From: Rugosimonospora acidiphila
GTDB taxonomy: Bacteria; Actinomycetota; Actinomycetes; Mycobacteriales; Micromonosporaceae
Assembly: GCF_039543385.1 (NCBI RefSeq)
Contig: NZ_BAABJQ010000010.1
Coordinates: forward strand, 206,164-270,163
Reading direction: 5' to 3'
DNA: 64,000 bases
A program made the position numbers and the translations under genes. A model generated the notes under the pieces. It searched no databases. It was not told the DNA's origin and saw only the letters and a program-made list of their open reading frames with translations. Of this stretch, positions 32,995 through 42,166 are shown one piece after another; position 1 is the stretch's first letter, and each line of letters starts with the position of its first letter.

Positions 32995-34161
32995 ATGCGA
33001 GAAGTACTGGATGAGTTGGACAGGTGGTGGAAGGCCGACGAGCCGGTGGGGATGGCCACGGTCGTCGCCACCTGGCGCTCGTCGCCCCGTCCGGCCGGGG
33101 CCACCATGCTGGTCGGCCCGGACGGCACCGCCGTGGGCAGCGTCTCCGGCGGCTGCGTCGAGGGCGCGGTCTACGAGCTGGCCCAGGAGGTGGTCGGCTC
33201 CGGGATGCCGGTCCTGCGGCGCTACGGGATCAGCGACGACGACGCGTTCGCCATCGGCCTGACCTGCGGCGGCATTATCGACGTCCACGTGGAGCGGGTC
33301 GATCCGGCGGGCTTCCCCGAGTTCGGCGAGGTGGCCGCGTCGATCCGGGCGGAGGTACCGGTGGCGGTCGTCACCTGCGTGGCGGTCGGCGGGTCACCCG
33401 GCGCGACGGGCTCGCCCGGCGGCGGGCCGGATCCGCAGGGCCGGCTGGGCCGGCGCCTGATCGTCTGGCAGGACCGGACGGCCGGCTCGCTGGGCACCGA
33501 GCGGCTGGACGCGGCGGCCGTTGACGACGTACGGGGCATGCTCGCCACCGGCCGCACCGGCACCCTCCGGTACGGGTACGACGGGCAGCGCCGCGGCGAC
33601 GAGCTCACGCTGTTCGTGTCCGCGTACGCGTCGCCACCACGCATGATCGTGTTCGGCGCCATCGACTTCGCGGCCGCGGTCGCCAGGGTCGGCGCGTTTC
33701 TCGGGTACCGGGTGACGGTCTGCGACGCCCGGCCGGTGTTCGCCACCAAGCGCCGCTTTCCGGAGGCGCACGAGGTGGTGGTGGCCTGGCCGCACCGGTA
33801 CCTGCGGGGCGAGGCGGACGCGGGCCGGGTCGATGTCCGCACCGTCGTGTGCGTGCTGACGCACGATCCGAAGTTCGACGTGCCGGTGCTGGAGGTGGCG
33901 CTGCGGCTGCCACTGGCGTACGTGGGCGCGATGGGCTCCCGCCGCACCCACGACGACCGGCTGGACCGGCTGCGCGCGGCCGGCCTGACCGAGGATGAAC
34001 TGGCCGCACTGGCCTCGCCGGTGGGCCTGGACCTCGGCGCCCGGACCCCGGAGGAAACGGCGGTGAGCATCGCCGCCGAGATCATCGCCGGCCGCTGGGG
34101 CGGCAGCGGCGAGCGGCTGACCTCCCAGGCCGGGCGCATCCACCACGAGACGCCGGCATGA
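32995..34161 (+). CDS. Second XdhC/CoxI-family protein
   Basis: 388 residues. It has both XdhC halves: the N-terminal domain (VGMATVVATWRSSPRPAGATMLV, GSVSGGCVEGAVYELA) and the C-terminal Rossmann domain (MIVFGAIDFAAAVARVGAFLGY, AYVGAMGSRRTHDDR, LDLGARTPEETAVSIAAEI). The usual CGG segment is present (LTCGGIIDV). It lies 43 bp after the LysR gene and before a MocA-like gene; together they would prepare molybdenum cofactor for CODH. It has no YHS tail, unlike the copy at 27110. Confidence 0.88.
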   Translation: MREVLDELDRWWKADEPVGMATVVATWRSSPRPAGATMLVGPDGTAVGSVSGGCVEGAVYELAQEVVGSGMPVLRRYGISDDDAFAIGLTCGGIIDVHVERVDPAGFPEFGEVAASIRAEVPVAVVTCVAVGGSPGATGSPGGGPDPQGRLGRRLIVWQDRTAGSLGTERLDAAAVDDVRGMLATGRTGTLRYGYDGQRRGDELTLFVSAYASPPRMIVFGAIDFAAAVARVGAFLGYRVTVCDARPVFATKRRFPEAHEVVVAWPHRYLRGEADAGRVDVRTVVCVLTHDPKFDVPVLEVALRLPLAYVGAMGSRRTHDDRLDRLRAAGLTEDELAALASPVGLDLGARTPEETAVSIAAEIIAGRWGGSGERLTSQAGRIHHETPA

Positions 34162-34239
34162 GCGAGCGCCAGCTGGGCGAGCGCGGTGGAGCCGCTCCTC
34201 CCGTGAGGATCAGGAATTGGAGTTGCCGCGCGTTGGAGC

Positions 34240-34278
34240 CTCATGCCGGACCGCAGCGGAGCGAGGATCCGGCATGAG
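34240..34278 (+). promoter_or_regulatory. Hairpin covering the start codon of the MocA-like gene
   Basis: Perfect 11-bp arms CTCATGCCGGA and TCCGGCATGAG are separated by 17 bases. The right arm contains the ATG (34274) and the purine-rich GAGGA lies at the edge of the loop, so folding of the mRNA could limit translation. Similar short palindromes are common repeats in actinomycete genomes, so it may be only a repeat. Confidence 0.45.
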
Positions 34279-34870
34279 AGCGGATCAGGGGTGGGCGGGT
34301 CCGGTGACCGTCGCGGGGCTGCTGCTGGCCGCCGGGGCCGGCCGCCGGTACGGGATGCCCAAGGCGCTGGTGCGCGAGGGCGGCGCGCTGCTGGTGGAGC
34401 GGGCCGTGGCCACGCTGCGGGACGGCGGCTGCGCACCGGTGCTCGTGGTGCTCGGCGCGGCCGCGGACGAGGTGCTGGCCACGGCGGATCTCGGTGACTC
34501 GACGGTGGTGGTCAACCGGGACTGGGCCACCGGCATGGGCTCCTCGCTGCGCGCCGGCCTGGCCGCGCTGGAGGAGGAGTCCGCGGCGCCGGAGGCGGTC
34601 TGCGTGCTGCTGGTGGACACGCCGGGGATCACCTCCGGCGCGGTACGGCGGGTCGCCGGCCGGGCCGCGCCGGGCGCCCTGGTCATGGCGACGTACCACG
34701 GCGAGCCGGGGCACCCGGTGCTGCTCGGCCGCGATCACTGGAACGCCGTGGGCGAGTTGGCCACCGGCGACGTGGGGGCCCGGCGGTACCTGGCCCGGCA
34801 CCCGGAGCTGGTCGAGGACGTGCCGTGCGAGGACGTCGCGGTCGGCGATGACGTCGACGTGCCGCGCTGA
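34274..34870 (+). CDS. MocA/MobA-like molybdenum cofactor nucleotidyltransferase
   Basis: 198 residues from the ATG at 34274. The nucleotide-binding start LLLAAGAGRRYGMPKAL is the signature of MobA/MocA enzymes; NRDWATGMGSSLRAGL and the metal-binding LLVDTPGI follow. In Mo-hydroxylase clusters such a protein usually adds CMP to molybdopterin to make MCD, the cofactor form used by CO dehydrogenase. Its position after the LysR and XdhC genes fits this role. Confidence 0.83.
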   Translation: MRADQGWAGPVTVAGLLLAAGAGRRYGMPKALVREGGALLVERAVATLRDGGCAPVLVVLGAAADEVLATADLGDSTVVVNRDWATGMGSSLRAGLAALEEESAAPEAVCVLLVDTPGITSGAVRRVAGRAAPGALVMATYHGEPGHPVLLGRDHWNAVGELATGDVGARRYLARHPELVEDVPCEDVAVGDDVDVPR

Positions 34871-34958
34871 GACGTGCCGCGCTGAGATATGTGGGCCGGC
34901 ACCAATATGTGTGCCGGCGCCATTGCCGCCCGCCCGGGGTGCTGGCAACATCCGCCGG

Positions 34959-36020
34959 ATGAACGTGCGGCCCCTCCGCGTCGGCACCGGCGCGATCACC
35001 CAGAACGTCCTGGTCGGCGGCTCCGAGGACGGCGTCCCCGTACTGCTGGTCCACGGCAACTGCTCCAGCGCCGGGTACTGGCTTCCGCTGCTGCGCCGGC
35101 TGCCCGACTCGCTGCGCGTCGTCGCGCCGGACCTGCGCGGGTACGGTGCGACCGACCCCGCTCCGGTGGACGCCACCCGTGGGCTGCGGGACTTCGCCGA
35201 CGACGTCGCCGCGCTGCTGGACGCCCCGGGGTTGTGGGCGGCCGGCTCCAGCCCGGTGGTGGTCGGGCACTCGATCGGCGGCGGCGTGGCCATGCAGCTG
35301 GCCATCGACCACCCCGACCGGGTGGCCGGGCTGCTGCTGGAGGCGCCCGTGTCGCCGTACGGGTTCGGCGGCACCCGGGACGAGCGGGGCACCCCGACCA
35401 CGCCCGACTTCGCCGGTACCGGCGGCGGGTCGGTCAGCCCGGACTTCGTCGCCCGGCTGGCCCGGGGCGATCGCGGCGACGACGAACCGACCAGCCCGCG
35501 CAACGTCCTGCGCGCCTCCTACGTCGCGGACCCGGCCAGCCTGGGTGCCGACGAGGAGGCGCTACTGGACACGGTGCTGTCCACCCTGGTCGGCACGGAC
35601 AACTATCCCGGCGACGGGGTGGAGAGCCCGAACTGGCCGGGCTCGGCCCCGGGTACCCGGGGGGTGACGAACGCGATCTCGCCGAGGTGGTTCCGGACGG
35701 CCGAGGACCTGATCGGGCTGGCGGTGAAGCCCCCGATCGTCTGGGTGCACGGCGCCGCCGACGCGATCGTCTCGGACACCTCCCTGTTCGACCTGGCCTA
35801 CCTCGGCAAGCTCGGCGCGGTGCCCGGCTGGCCCGGGGACGAGCAGTGCCCCCCGCAGCCGATGGTGGCGCAGACCCGGGCGGTGCTCGACGGGTACGCG
35901 TCGGCGGGCGGCACGTACACCGAGATCGTCTATGACGGCTGCGGGCACTCACCGCACGTCGAGCGGCCGGCCGAGTTCGCCGAGGCGCTGCTCAAGCTGG
36001 TGACGTCGGTGTCTCGCTAG
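34959..36020 (+). CDS. Alpha/beta hydrolase
   Basis: 353 residues. The oxyanion motif is LLVHGNCSSAGYW, the conserved turn is APDLRGYGATD, the nucleophile elbow is VGHSIGGGVAM (Ser in GHSIG), the acid is in HGAADAIV and the His is in DGCGHSPHVERP. This complete triad supports an active esterase or hydrolase. The substrate is unknown; the link to CO metabolism is only position. Its end overlaps a membrane protein gene on the other strand by 29 bp. Confidence 0.86.
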   Translation: MNVRPLRVGTGAITQNVLVGGSEDGVPVLLVHGNCSSAGYWLPLLRRLPDSLRVVAPDLRGYGATDPAPVDATRGLRDFADDVAALLDAPGLWAAGSSPVVVGHSIGGGVAMQLAIDHPDRVAGLLLEAPVSPYGFGGTRDERGTPTTPDFAGTGGGSVSPDFVARLARGDRGDDEPTSPRNVLRASYVADPASLGADEEALLDTVLSTLVGTDNYPGDGVESPNWPGSAPGTRGVTNAISPRWFRTAEDLIGLAVKPPIVWVHGAADAIVSDTSLFDLAYLGKLGAVPGWPGDEQCPPQPMVAQTRAVLDGYASAGGTYTEIVYDGCGHSPHVERPAEFAEALLKLVTSVSR

Positions 36021-36606
36021 GAATTTCGCGCGGTGCCGCCCGATCCCCGGGCGGCACCGGGGAAAACTGCCCGAGGCGCAGCTGGTCGGCGATCCGGTCC
36101 CGGGCGCGCAGCGCCGCCCGCCAGCCGACGACGTCGGTCCGGTGCCGCTTTCCCGTCCGGTCGCACCTGGCCTCCACGGTCCACGGGCGGCGCAGCAGGA
36201 CCCGGGCCGGGATCGCGACCGCGGCCAGGCACACCACGACCACCACGTCCACGACCAGCAGCAGGAGGGGCAGGAGCAGCCACCAGAACAGGAAGCCGAA
36301 CAGGATGAGCCCGATGATCACCAGGATCCCGATCAGGAGATCGTCGGCCAGATTGTCGAACCAGCCTCCGCCCCCGCCTCCGCCCCCGCCCGCCCTGGCG
36401 ACGTCCTGGGCGAGTTCGGCCGGGCCGCTGAGGTCGTTCAGGCTCGCGGCGCCGCCGGAGCCGGCGCGGGCCGGGGTGGGCTCGGACCGCTTGCGCGTGC
36501 GCCGCCAGCCGCCGAACCGGCGGGCCAGCGGTCGCCACCGGGGCTGCCAGACCACGCGTACCCGCCAGGACGTCGAATCCGGTGCGAAAACGGTAACGGT
36601 GCGCAC
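35992..36606 (-). CDS. Small membrane protein of unknown function
   Basis: 204 residues from a GTG. A cytosolic N-terminal part with many Arg precedes a run of nine Gly, then two adjacent hydrophobic segments (LLIGILVIIGLILFGFLFWW and LLLPLLLLVVDVVVVVCLAA). The basic C-terminus has a WTVEARCDRTGKRHRTDVVGW segment also seen in other actinomycete proteins of unknown role. It lies downstream of, and on the same strand as, the TetR gene. Confidence 0.65.
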   Translation of the reverse strand: MRTVTVFAPDSTSWRVRVVWQPRWRPLARRFGGWRRTRKRSEPTPARAGSGGAASLNDLSGPAELAQDVARAGGGGGGGGGWFDNLADDLLIGILVIIGLILFGFLFWWLLLPLLLLVVDVVVVVCLAAVAIPARVLLRRPWTVEARCDRTGKRHRTDVVGWRAALRARDRIADQLRLGQFSPVPPGDRAAPREIPSETPTSPA

Positions 36607-36690
36607 ACCGGGCAGTGTATCGATCTTGCGCGACCCCGCCGGTTCCCGTGACGGTGAGCGCCGCGTGCCGGTTGCCCCGCGCGGGCGGGC

Positions 36691-37254
36691 TCAGCGGTCC
36701 AGCAGGTACCGCTGGATGGTCGGGGCCAGCCAGGCCACCACCTCGTCGTGGGACAGCTGCGCGATCGGCGCGAGCCGCAGCACGTACCGCGCCAGGGCCA
36801 GCCCGAGCACCTGGGAGCTGACCAGGGCGATCCGGACCGGTACCTGTGCCGGATCCGGGCACAGCGGGGCGAGCACCGGCCCGACCTGGGCCGAGAAGAT
36901 CTCTCTCATCCGCTCGGCCGCCGCCTCGTTGGTCGCCCCGGCGCGCAGCAGCGCGGTCAGCGTCTCGTCCGACTCCCAGCGTTCGAGCATGTGCCGGACG
37001 AGCACCTGGCCGACGGTCTCGACCGGTACCCCGGACAAGTCCGGCAGCCGCAGGTCGAACTCGGCGGCGGCGGCGAACAGCCGCTCCTTGCTGCCGTAAT
37101 AGCGCATCACCATGGCCGGGTCGATGCCGGCGTCCGCCGCGATCGCCCGGATGGTGGCCCGCTCGTACCCGCCGGCGGCGAACCGCTCCCTCGCCGCGGA
37201 CAGGATGGCGGCCCGGGTGGCGTCGGAGCGGCGGCCTCTGGCGGTGTCGGTCAC
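36691..37254 (-). CDS. TetR-family transcriptional regulator
   Basis: 187 residues. The N-terminal HTH reads AILSAARERFAAGGYERATIRAIAADAGIDPAMVMRYYGSKERLF, the TetR consensus. The C-terminal ligand domain is unassigned. A perfect 16-bp palindrome lies 15 bp before the start, so it is probably autoregulated. The divergent catalase gene starts 150 bp away and might be a second target. Confidence 0.9.
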   Translation of the reverse strand: MTDTARGRRSDATRAAILSAARERFAAGGYERATIRAIAADAGIDPAMVMRYYGSKERLFAAAAEFDLRLPDLSGVPVETVGQVLVRHMLERWESDETLTALLRAGATNEAAAERMREIFSAQVGPVLAPLCPDPAQVPVRIALVSSQVLGLALARYVLRLAPIAQLSHDEVVAWLAPTIQRYLLDR

Positions 37255-37268
37255 GCCAATGAATGTAG

Positions 37269-37284
37269 GTCAACGGCCGTTGAC
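37269..37284. promoter_or_regulatory. Palindromic TetR operator
   Basis: GTCAACGGCCGTTGAC is a perfect 16-bp palindrome 15 bp upstream of the TetR start codon, in the size range and position typical of TetR self-repression sites. Confidence 0.7.
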
Positions 37285-37403
37285 GCGAAAGCCTTCCCGC
37301 GCGTCCGGAACGATGGTGTCTGAGCGCAGCGCCCCAACCTGTCCCGTTTGCCGGGTGGGCGGCGCGGGTAAGGGCGCACGACGAACGACCTCAGGAGGGC
37401 CCC

Positions 37404-39506
37404 GTGACCGAACTCCGGCGCGACGACAAAGATCAACAACTCGCCTCGGCGCGGGTCGATCACGCCGACACCAGGCTCACCACCGATCAGGGCATCCCGG
37501 TCGAGGACACCGACAACTCGCTGCACGCTGGCACGCGGGGCCCCAGCCTGCTGGAGGACTTCCACCTCCGCGAGAAGGTGATGCGCTTCGACCACGAGCG
37601 GATCCCCGAACGGGTGGTACACGCCCGGGGCTCGGGCGCGTACGGCTACTTCCAGGTCTACGAGTCGCTGGCCCGGTACACCACCGCCGAGTTCCTGTGC
37701 GACCCGTCGCTGCATACCCCGGTGTTCGTCAGGTTCTCCACGGTCCAGGGCTCGCGCGGCTCCGCTGACACCGTGCGGGACGTGCGTGGCTTCGCCACGA
37801 AGTTCTACACCGGCCAGGGCAACTTCGACCTGGTCGGCAACAACATGCCGGTGTTCTTCATCCAGGACGGGATCAAGTTCCCCGACGTCATCCACGCGGT
37901 CAAGCCCCAGCCCCGCAACGAGATCCCGCAGGGCGCCTCCGCGCACGACAGCTTCTGGGACTTCGTATCCCAGCAGCCGGAGACCATGCACCACGTCATG
38001 TGGCTGATGTCCGACCGGGCCATCCCGCGCAGCTTCCGCACCATGCAGGGCTTCGGGGTGCACACCTTCCGGCTGGTCAACGCGCAGGGCGGGAACACGT
38101 TCGTGAAGTTCCACTGGACCCCGGTGCTCGGCACGCACTCCCTGGTCTGGAACGAGGCGCAGAAGATCGCCGGCGTGGACCCGGACTTCAACCGGCGCGA
38201 CCTGTGGGAGTCCATCGAGTCCGGGGCGCTGCCCGAGTACGAGCTCGGGCTGCAGTTCATCCCGGAGGACCGGGAGTTCGACTTCGACTGGGACTTGCTG
38301 GACCCGACGAAGATCATCCCGGAGGAGCTGGTTCCGGTCACCCCGGTCGGGAAGCTGGTGCTCAACCGCAACCCGGACAACTTCTTCGCCGAGACCGAAC
38401 AGGTAGCGTTCTGCGTCGGCAACGTGGTGCCCGGCATCGACTTCACCGACGATCCGCTGCTGCAGGCGCGGCTGTTCTCGTACCTGGACACCCAGCTGAC
38501 CCGGCTCGGTGGGCCCAACTTCGCGCAGCTACCGGTCAACCGGCCGCTGGCTCCGGTGCATCACCACCAGCAGGACGGGTTCGGCCAGCACGAGATCCCG
38601 ATGGGGGAGGGCAACTACCACCCGAACACGCTCGGCGGCGGCTGCCCGGTGGTACCGGGGGGCGACGGGTTCCGGCACTTCCCGGAGCGGGTGGACGGGC
38701 ACAAGATCCGGCGCCGCAGCGAGACCTTCGCCGACCACTACAGCCAGGCGACGCTGTTCTGGAACAGCATGTCGGACTGGGAGCGCTCGCACATCATCGA
38801 GGCGTACCGGTTCGAGTTGGGCAAGTGCGACCGGATGGACGTCCGGAAGCGGCTGGTCGACCACCTGGAGCAGATCGATCACCAGTTGGCAGTGGCCGTC
38901 GCCGCCGGCATCGGCGTGGACGAGCCCGCACCGGTCGGCGAGAACCACGGGCGCAGCTCCCCGGCGCTGAGCCTGACCGCGCGGACCGGTGAGGGAGTCC
39001 TCGGCCGGCGCGTGGCGATCCTCGCCGCCCCGGGCGTGGAGGAGGTCGGCCTGTCCCGGCTGTGCCAGGCGCTCGACCAGCGGGGCGCGAAGGCCGACCT
39101 GCTCGCGCCGGCGGCCGGCCCGCTGCGCACCAACAACCAGGACACGCTCGAACTACCGGAGGCGAAGGCGCTGAACACGATGGCCTCGGTGCTCTACGAC
39201 GCCGTGGTGATCGCCGGCGGCGAGGACAGCGCGGCGGCGCTGGTCGAGGACGGGTACGCGGTGCACTTCGTGGCCGAGGCATACCTGCACGCCAAGCCGA
39301 TCGGCGCGGTGGCCGAGGGGGTGAGCCTGCTGCGGCGGGCGGGACTGCCGGGCGCGGACGGCGCACCGGCCCCGGACGGTGCCGGGGCCGGGGTGGTAAT
39401 CCAGACTGAGAACGGGCCGGCCGGCGCCGACTTCCTGGAGGAGTTCATCGGCGCGCTGACCGGCCAGCGGTACTTCCAGCGACCCCGCAAGGCCGTCGTC
39501 GCCTGA
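37404..39506 (+). CDS. katE: Large-subunit catalase (HPII/KatE type)
   Basis: 700 residues from a GTG preceded by AGGAGG. The catalytic core has RVVHARGSGAYGYF with the active-site His, FSTVQGSRGSADTVRDVRGFATKFYT, the NMPVFFIQDGIKFPD segment with the essential Asn region, and the proximal-side region RLFSYLDTQLTRLGGPNF with the haem Tyr. The last 150 residues (RRVAILAAPGVEEVGLSRLCQ...) form the flavodoxin/GATase-like domain that marks large catalases. It destroys H2O2 in the cytosol, which suits an aerobe running CO oxidation. Confidence 0.95.
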   Translation: MTELRRDDKDQQLASARVDHADTRLTTDQGIPVEDTDNSLHAGTRGPSLLEDFHLREKVMRFDHERIPERVVHARGSGAYGYFQVYESLARYTTAEFLCDPSLHTPVFVRFSTVQGSRGSADTVRDVRGFATKFYTGQGNFDLVGNNMPVFFIQDGIKFPDVIHAVKPQPRNEIPQGASAHDSFWDFVSQQPETMHHVMWLMSDRAIPRSFRTMQGFGVHTFRLVNAQGGNTFVKFHWTPVLGTHSLVWNEAQKIAGVDPDFNRRDLWESIESGALPEYELGLQFIPEDREFDFDWDLLDPTKIIPEELVPVTPVGKLVLNRNPDNFFAETEQVAFCVGNVVPGIDFTDDPLLQARLFSYLDTQLTRLGGPNFAQLPVNRPLAPVHHHQQDGFGQHEIPMGEGNYHPNTLGGGCPVVPGGDGFRHFPERVDGHKIRRRSETFADHYSQATLFWNSMSDWERSHIIEAYRFELGKCDRMDVRKRLVDHLEQIDHQLAVAVAAGIGVDEPAPVGENHGRSSPALSLTARTGEGVLGRRVAILAAPGVEEVGLSRLCQALDQRGAKADLLAPAAGPLRTNNQDTLELPEAKALNTMASVLYDAVVIAGGEDSAAALVEDGYAVHFVAEAYLHAKPIGAVAEGVSLLRRAGLPGADGAPAPDGAGAGVVIQTENGPAGADFLEEFIGALTGQRYFQRPRKAVVA

Positions 39507-39536
39507 TCCGCCCGCACCGCCCCGGATGACTTCCGA

Positions 39537-39576
39537 ATCTTGGTGGGTTTCCCCGCGCGGGAAAACCCACCAAGAT
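39537..39576. terminator. Long palindrome between katE and tex (repeated element, copy 1)
   Basis: The arms ATCTTGGTGGGTTT and AAACCCACCAAGAT pair perfectly, with a GC-rich top. It lies between converging genes, so bidirectional termination is likely. A related element with a compensating G-to-C change is at 63958-64000. Confidence 0.75.
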
Positions 39577-39595
39577 CTCACGTTTCAGGCGTGGG

Positions 39596-42112
39596 TCAGC
39601 GGCGGTCGCGGCCCTTGTCCACGAGGCCGGCGCGGCGCAGTGCGTCGGCCATGGCGGTGTTGAAGGCGCGCGAACCTCCGCCGCCCCCGGAGCCGCCCGA
39701 GCCACCCGAGCCGCCTGAGCCGCCACTGGAGCCGCCGGGGGCACCGCCCTTGGCTCCGCTGGAGCCTCCGGTGCCGCCGCGGGAACCGCCCGAACGGCTG
39801 CCCGAGCGCCCCGAGCGCCGCCGCTCCGGCCCGTCACCGGAGCCACCCTGACCGGCACCCGTACCAGGGGCGCCGCCCCCGCCGGGGGCGCCGGGAGCGC
39901 CTCCGCCACCCGGCGCGCCCCCGGCGGCGTCCAGCGGCTCGTCCAGCCGCAGCGTCAGCGAGATGCGCTTGCGCGCGATGTCCACGTCGAGCACCTTCAC
40001 CCGTACGATGTTGCCCGGCTTGACCACATCACGCGGATCTTTCACGAAATTCTTCGACATCGCGGACACGTGGACCAGCCCGTCCTGGTGCACCCCGATG
40101 TCGACGAACGCGCCGAACGCGGCCACGTTGGTGACCACGCCCTCCAGCTGCATGCCGGGCTTGAGGTCGGCGAGGGTCTCCACGCCGTCGGCGAACACGG
40201 CGGTCTTGAAGGCCGGGCGCGGGTCGCGGCCCGGCTTGTCCAGCTCGCCGAGGATGTCGCTGACGGTGGGCAGGCCGAAGGTGTCGTCCACGAAGTCGGT
40301 GGGTTTGATCTTGCGCAGCAGCGCCGTGTTGCCGATCAACGAGGTGATGTCGGTGCTGGTGGCGTCGATGATCCGGCGCACCACCGGATATGCCTCGGGG
40401 TGCACGCTGGAGGCGTCGAGCGGGTCGTCGCCGCCGCGGATGCGCAGGAACCCGGCGCACTGCTCGAACGCCTTGGGGCCGAGCCTGGAGACCTGCAGGA
40501 GCGCCTGGCGGGACCGGAACGGCCCGTTGGCGTCCCGGTGCGCCACGATGCTGCCGGCCAGCCCGGAGCCGACGCCGGACACCCGGGTCAGCAGCGGCGC
40601 GGAGGCGGTGTTCACGTCCACGCCGACCGCGTTGACGCAGTCCTCCACCACCGCGTCCAGCGACTTGGCGAGCTTGCTCTCGGCCAGGTCGTGCTGGTAT
40701 TGGCCCACGCCGATCGACTTAGGGTCGATCTTGACCAGCTCGGCCAGCGGATCCTGGAGCCGGCGGGCGATGGAGACCGCCCCGCGCAGCGACACGTCCA
40801 TGCCGGGCAACTCCTGCGAGGCGTACGCGGAGGCCGAATACACCGAGGCGCCGGCCTCGGACACCATCACCTTGGTCAGGCTCAGGTCGGTGTGCGCGGC
40901 GATCAGATCGGTGGCCAGCTTGTCGGTCTCCCGGGAGGCGGTGCCGTTGCCGATCGCGATGAGCTCGACGCCGTGTGCGTGGGCCAGCCGGGCCAGGGTG
41001 GCGATCGACTCGTCCCAGCGGCGCTGCGGTACGTGCGGGTAGATGGTCTCGGTGGCGACCACCTTGCCGGTCGCGTCGACGACCGCGACCTTCACCCCGG
41101 TGCGGAAGCCCGGGTCCAGGCCCATCGTGGTGCGCGCCCCGGCCGGCGCGGCGAGCAGCAGGTCGCGCAGGTTGGCGGCGAACACCCGGACGGCCTCGTC
41201 CTCGGCCGCCTGGCGCAGCCGCATCCGCAGGTCGATCGACAGGTGCCCGAGGACGCGGGTGCGCCAGGCCCAGCGCACGGTCTCCACCAGCCATCGGTCG
41301 GCGGGCCGGCCGGCGTCCGAGATGCCGAACTGCGCGGCGATGTTCCGCTCGTAGCTGCTCGGCCCGTCCACCGGCTCCTCGGGCTCCATGACCAGGTCGA
41401 GCGCCTCCTCCTTCTCGCCCCGGAACAGCGCCAGGATGCGGTGCGAGGGCAGCGTGGTCAGTGGCTCGGAGAAGTCGAAGTAGTCGGAGAACTTGGCCCC
41501 CGTGTCCTCCTTGCCCTCGCGCACCTTGGACACCATCCGGCCCCGCGACCACATCTGCTCGCGCAGCGCGCCGATCAGGTCGGCGTCCTCGGCGAACCGC
41601 TCGGTCAGAATGGCCCGGGCGCCCTCCAGCGCGGCGGCCGCGTCGGCCACGCCCTTGTCGGCGTCGACATATCCGCCGGCGGTGGCCTGCGGATCGAGGC
41701 CCGGATCGGCGAGCAGCGCGTCGGCCAGCGGCTCCAGGCCGGCCTCCCGGGCGATCTGCGCCTTGGTCCGCCGCTTGGGCTTGTAGGGCAGGTAGATGTC
41801 CTCGAGCCGAGCCTTCGAGTCGGCCGCCATGATCTGGCCCAGCAGGGCGTCGTCGAGCTTGCCCTGGCCGCGGATCGACTCGATGATCGCGGTGCGCCGC
41901 TCCTCCAGCTCCCGCAGGTAACCCAGTCGCTCCTCGAGGGTGCGCAGCTGCGCGTCATCGAGGGCGCCGGTGGCTTCCTTGCGGTACCGAGCGACGAACG
42001 GCACGGTCGCTCCGCCGTCGAGCAGATCCACGGCCGCCCGGACCTGTCCTTCCCGGACGCCGAGCTCGGTGGCGATCTGCTGATTAATGGAGGCGGTCAC
42101 GGTGGTGGTCAC
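39596..42112 (-). CDS. tex: Tex-family RNA-binding transcription accessory protein
   Basis: 838 residues. The order is that of Tex: N-terminal helical domain (INQQIATELGVREGQVRAAVDLLDGG, FVARYRKEATGALDD), YqgF/RNase-H-like domain (TTMGLDPGFRTGVKVAVVD), helix-hairpin-helix region (VNTASAPLLTRVSGVGSGLAGSIV), and S1 domain (GMQLEGVVTNVAAFGAFVDIGVHQDGLVHVS). The last 100 residues are a Gly/Ser/Arg/Pro-rich disordered extension that ordinary Tex proteins lack. Tex binds RNA and influences transcription and stress tolerance. Confidence 0.92.
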   Translation of the reverse strand: MTTTVTASINQQIATELGVREGQVRAAVDLLDGGATVPFVARYRKEATGALDDAQLRTLEERLGYLRELEERRTAIIESIRGQGKLDDALLGQIMAADSKARLEDIYLPYKPKRRTKAQIAREAGLEPLADALLADPGLDPQATAGGYVDADKGVADAAAALEGARAILTERFAEDADLIGALREQMWSRGRMVSKVREGKEDTGAKFSDYFDFSEPLTTLPSHRILALFRGEKEEALDLVMEPEEPVDGPSSYERNIAAQFGISDAGRPADRWLVETVRWAWRTRVLGHLSIDLRMRLRQAAEDEAVRVFAANLRDLLLAAPAGARTTMGLDPGFRTGVKVAVVDATGKVVATETIYPHVPQRRWDESIATLARLAHAHGVELIAIGNGTASRETDKLATDLIAAHTDLSLTKVMVSEAGASVYSASAYASQELPGMDVSLRGAVSIARRLQDPLAELVKIDPKSIGVGQYQHDLAESKLAKSLDAVVEDCVNAVGVDVNTASAPLLTRVSGVGSGLAGSIVAHRDANGPFRSRQALLQVSRLGPKAFEQCAGFLRIRGGDDPLDASSVHPEAYPVVRRIIDATSTDITSLIGNTALLRKIKPTDFVDDTFGLPTVSDILGELDKPGRDPRPAFKTAVFADGVETLADLKPGMQLEGVVTNVAAFGAFVDIGVHQDGLVHVSAMSKNFVKDPRDVVKPGNIVRVKVLDVDIARKRISLTLRLDEPLDAAGGAPGGGGAPGAPGGGGAPGTGAGQGGSGDGPERRRSGRSGSRSGGSRGGTGGSSGAKGGAPGGSSGGSGGSGGSGGSGGGGGSRAFNTAMADALRRAGLVDKGRDRR

Positions 42113-42166
42113 GGTGCGCCATCCTACGGGTGCCCGCCGACACTTCCCGGGATGGTCTAATCGGGC

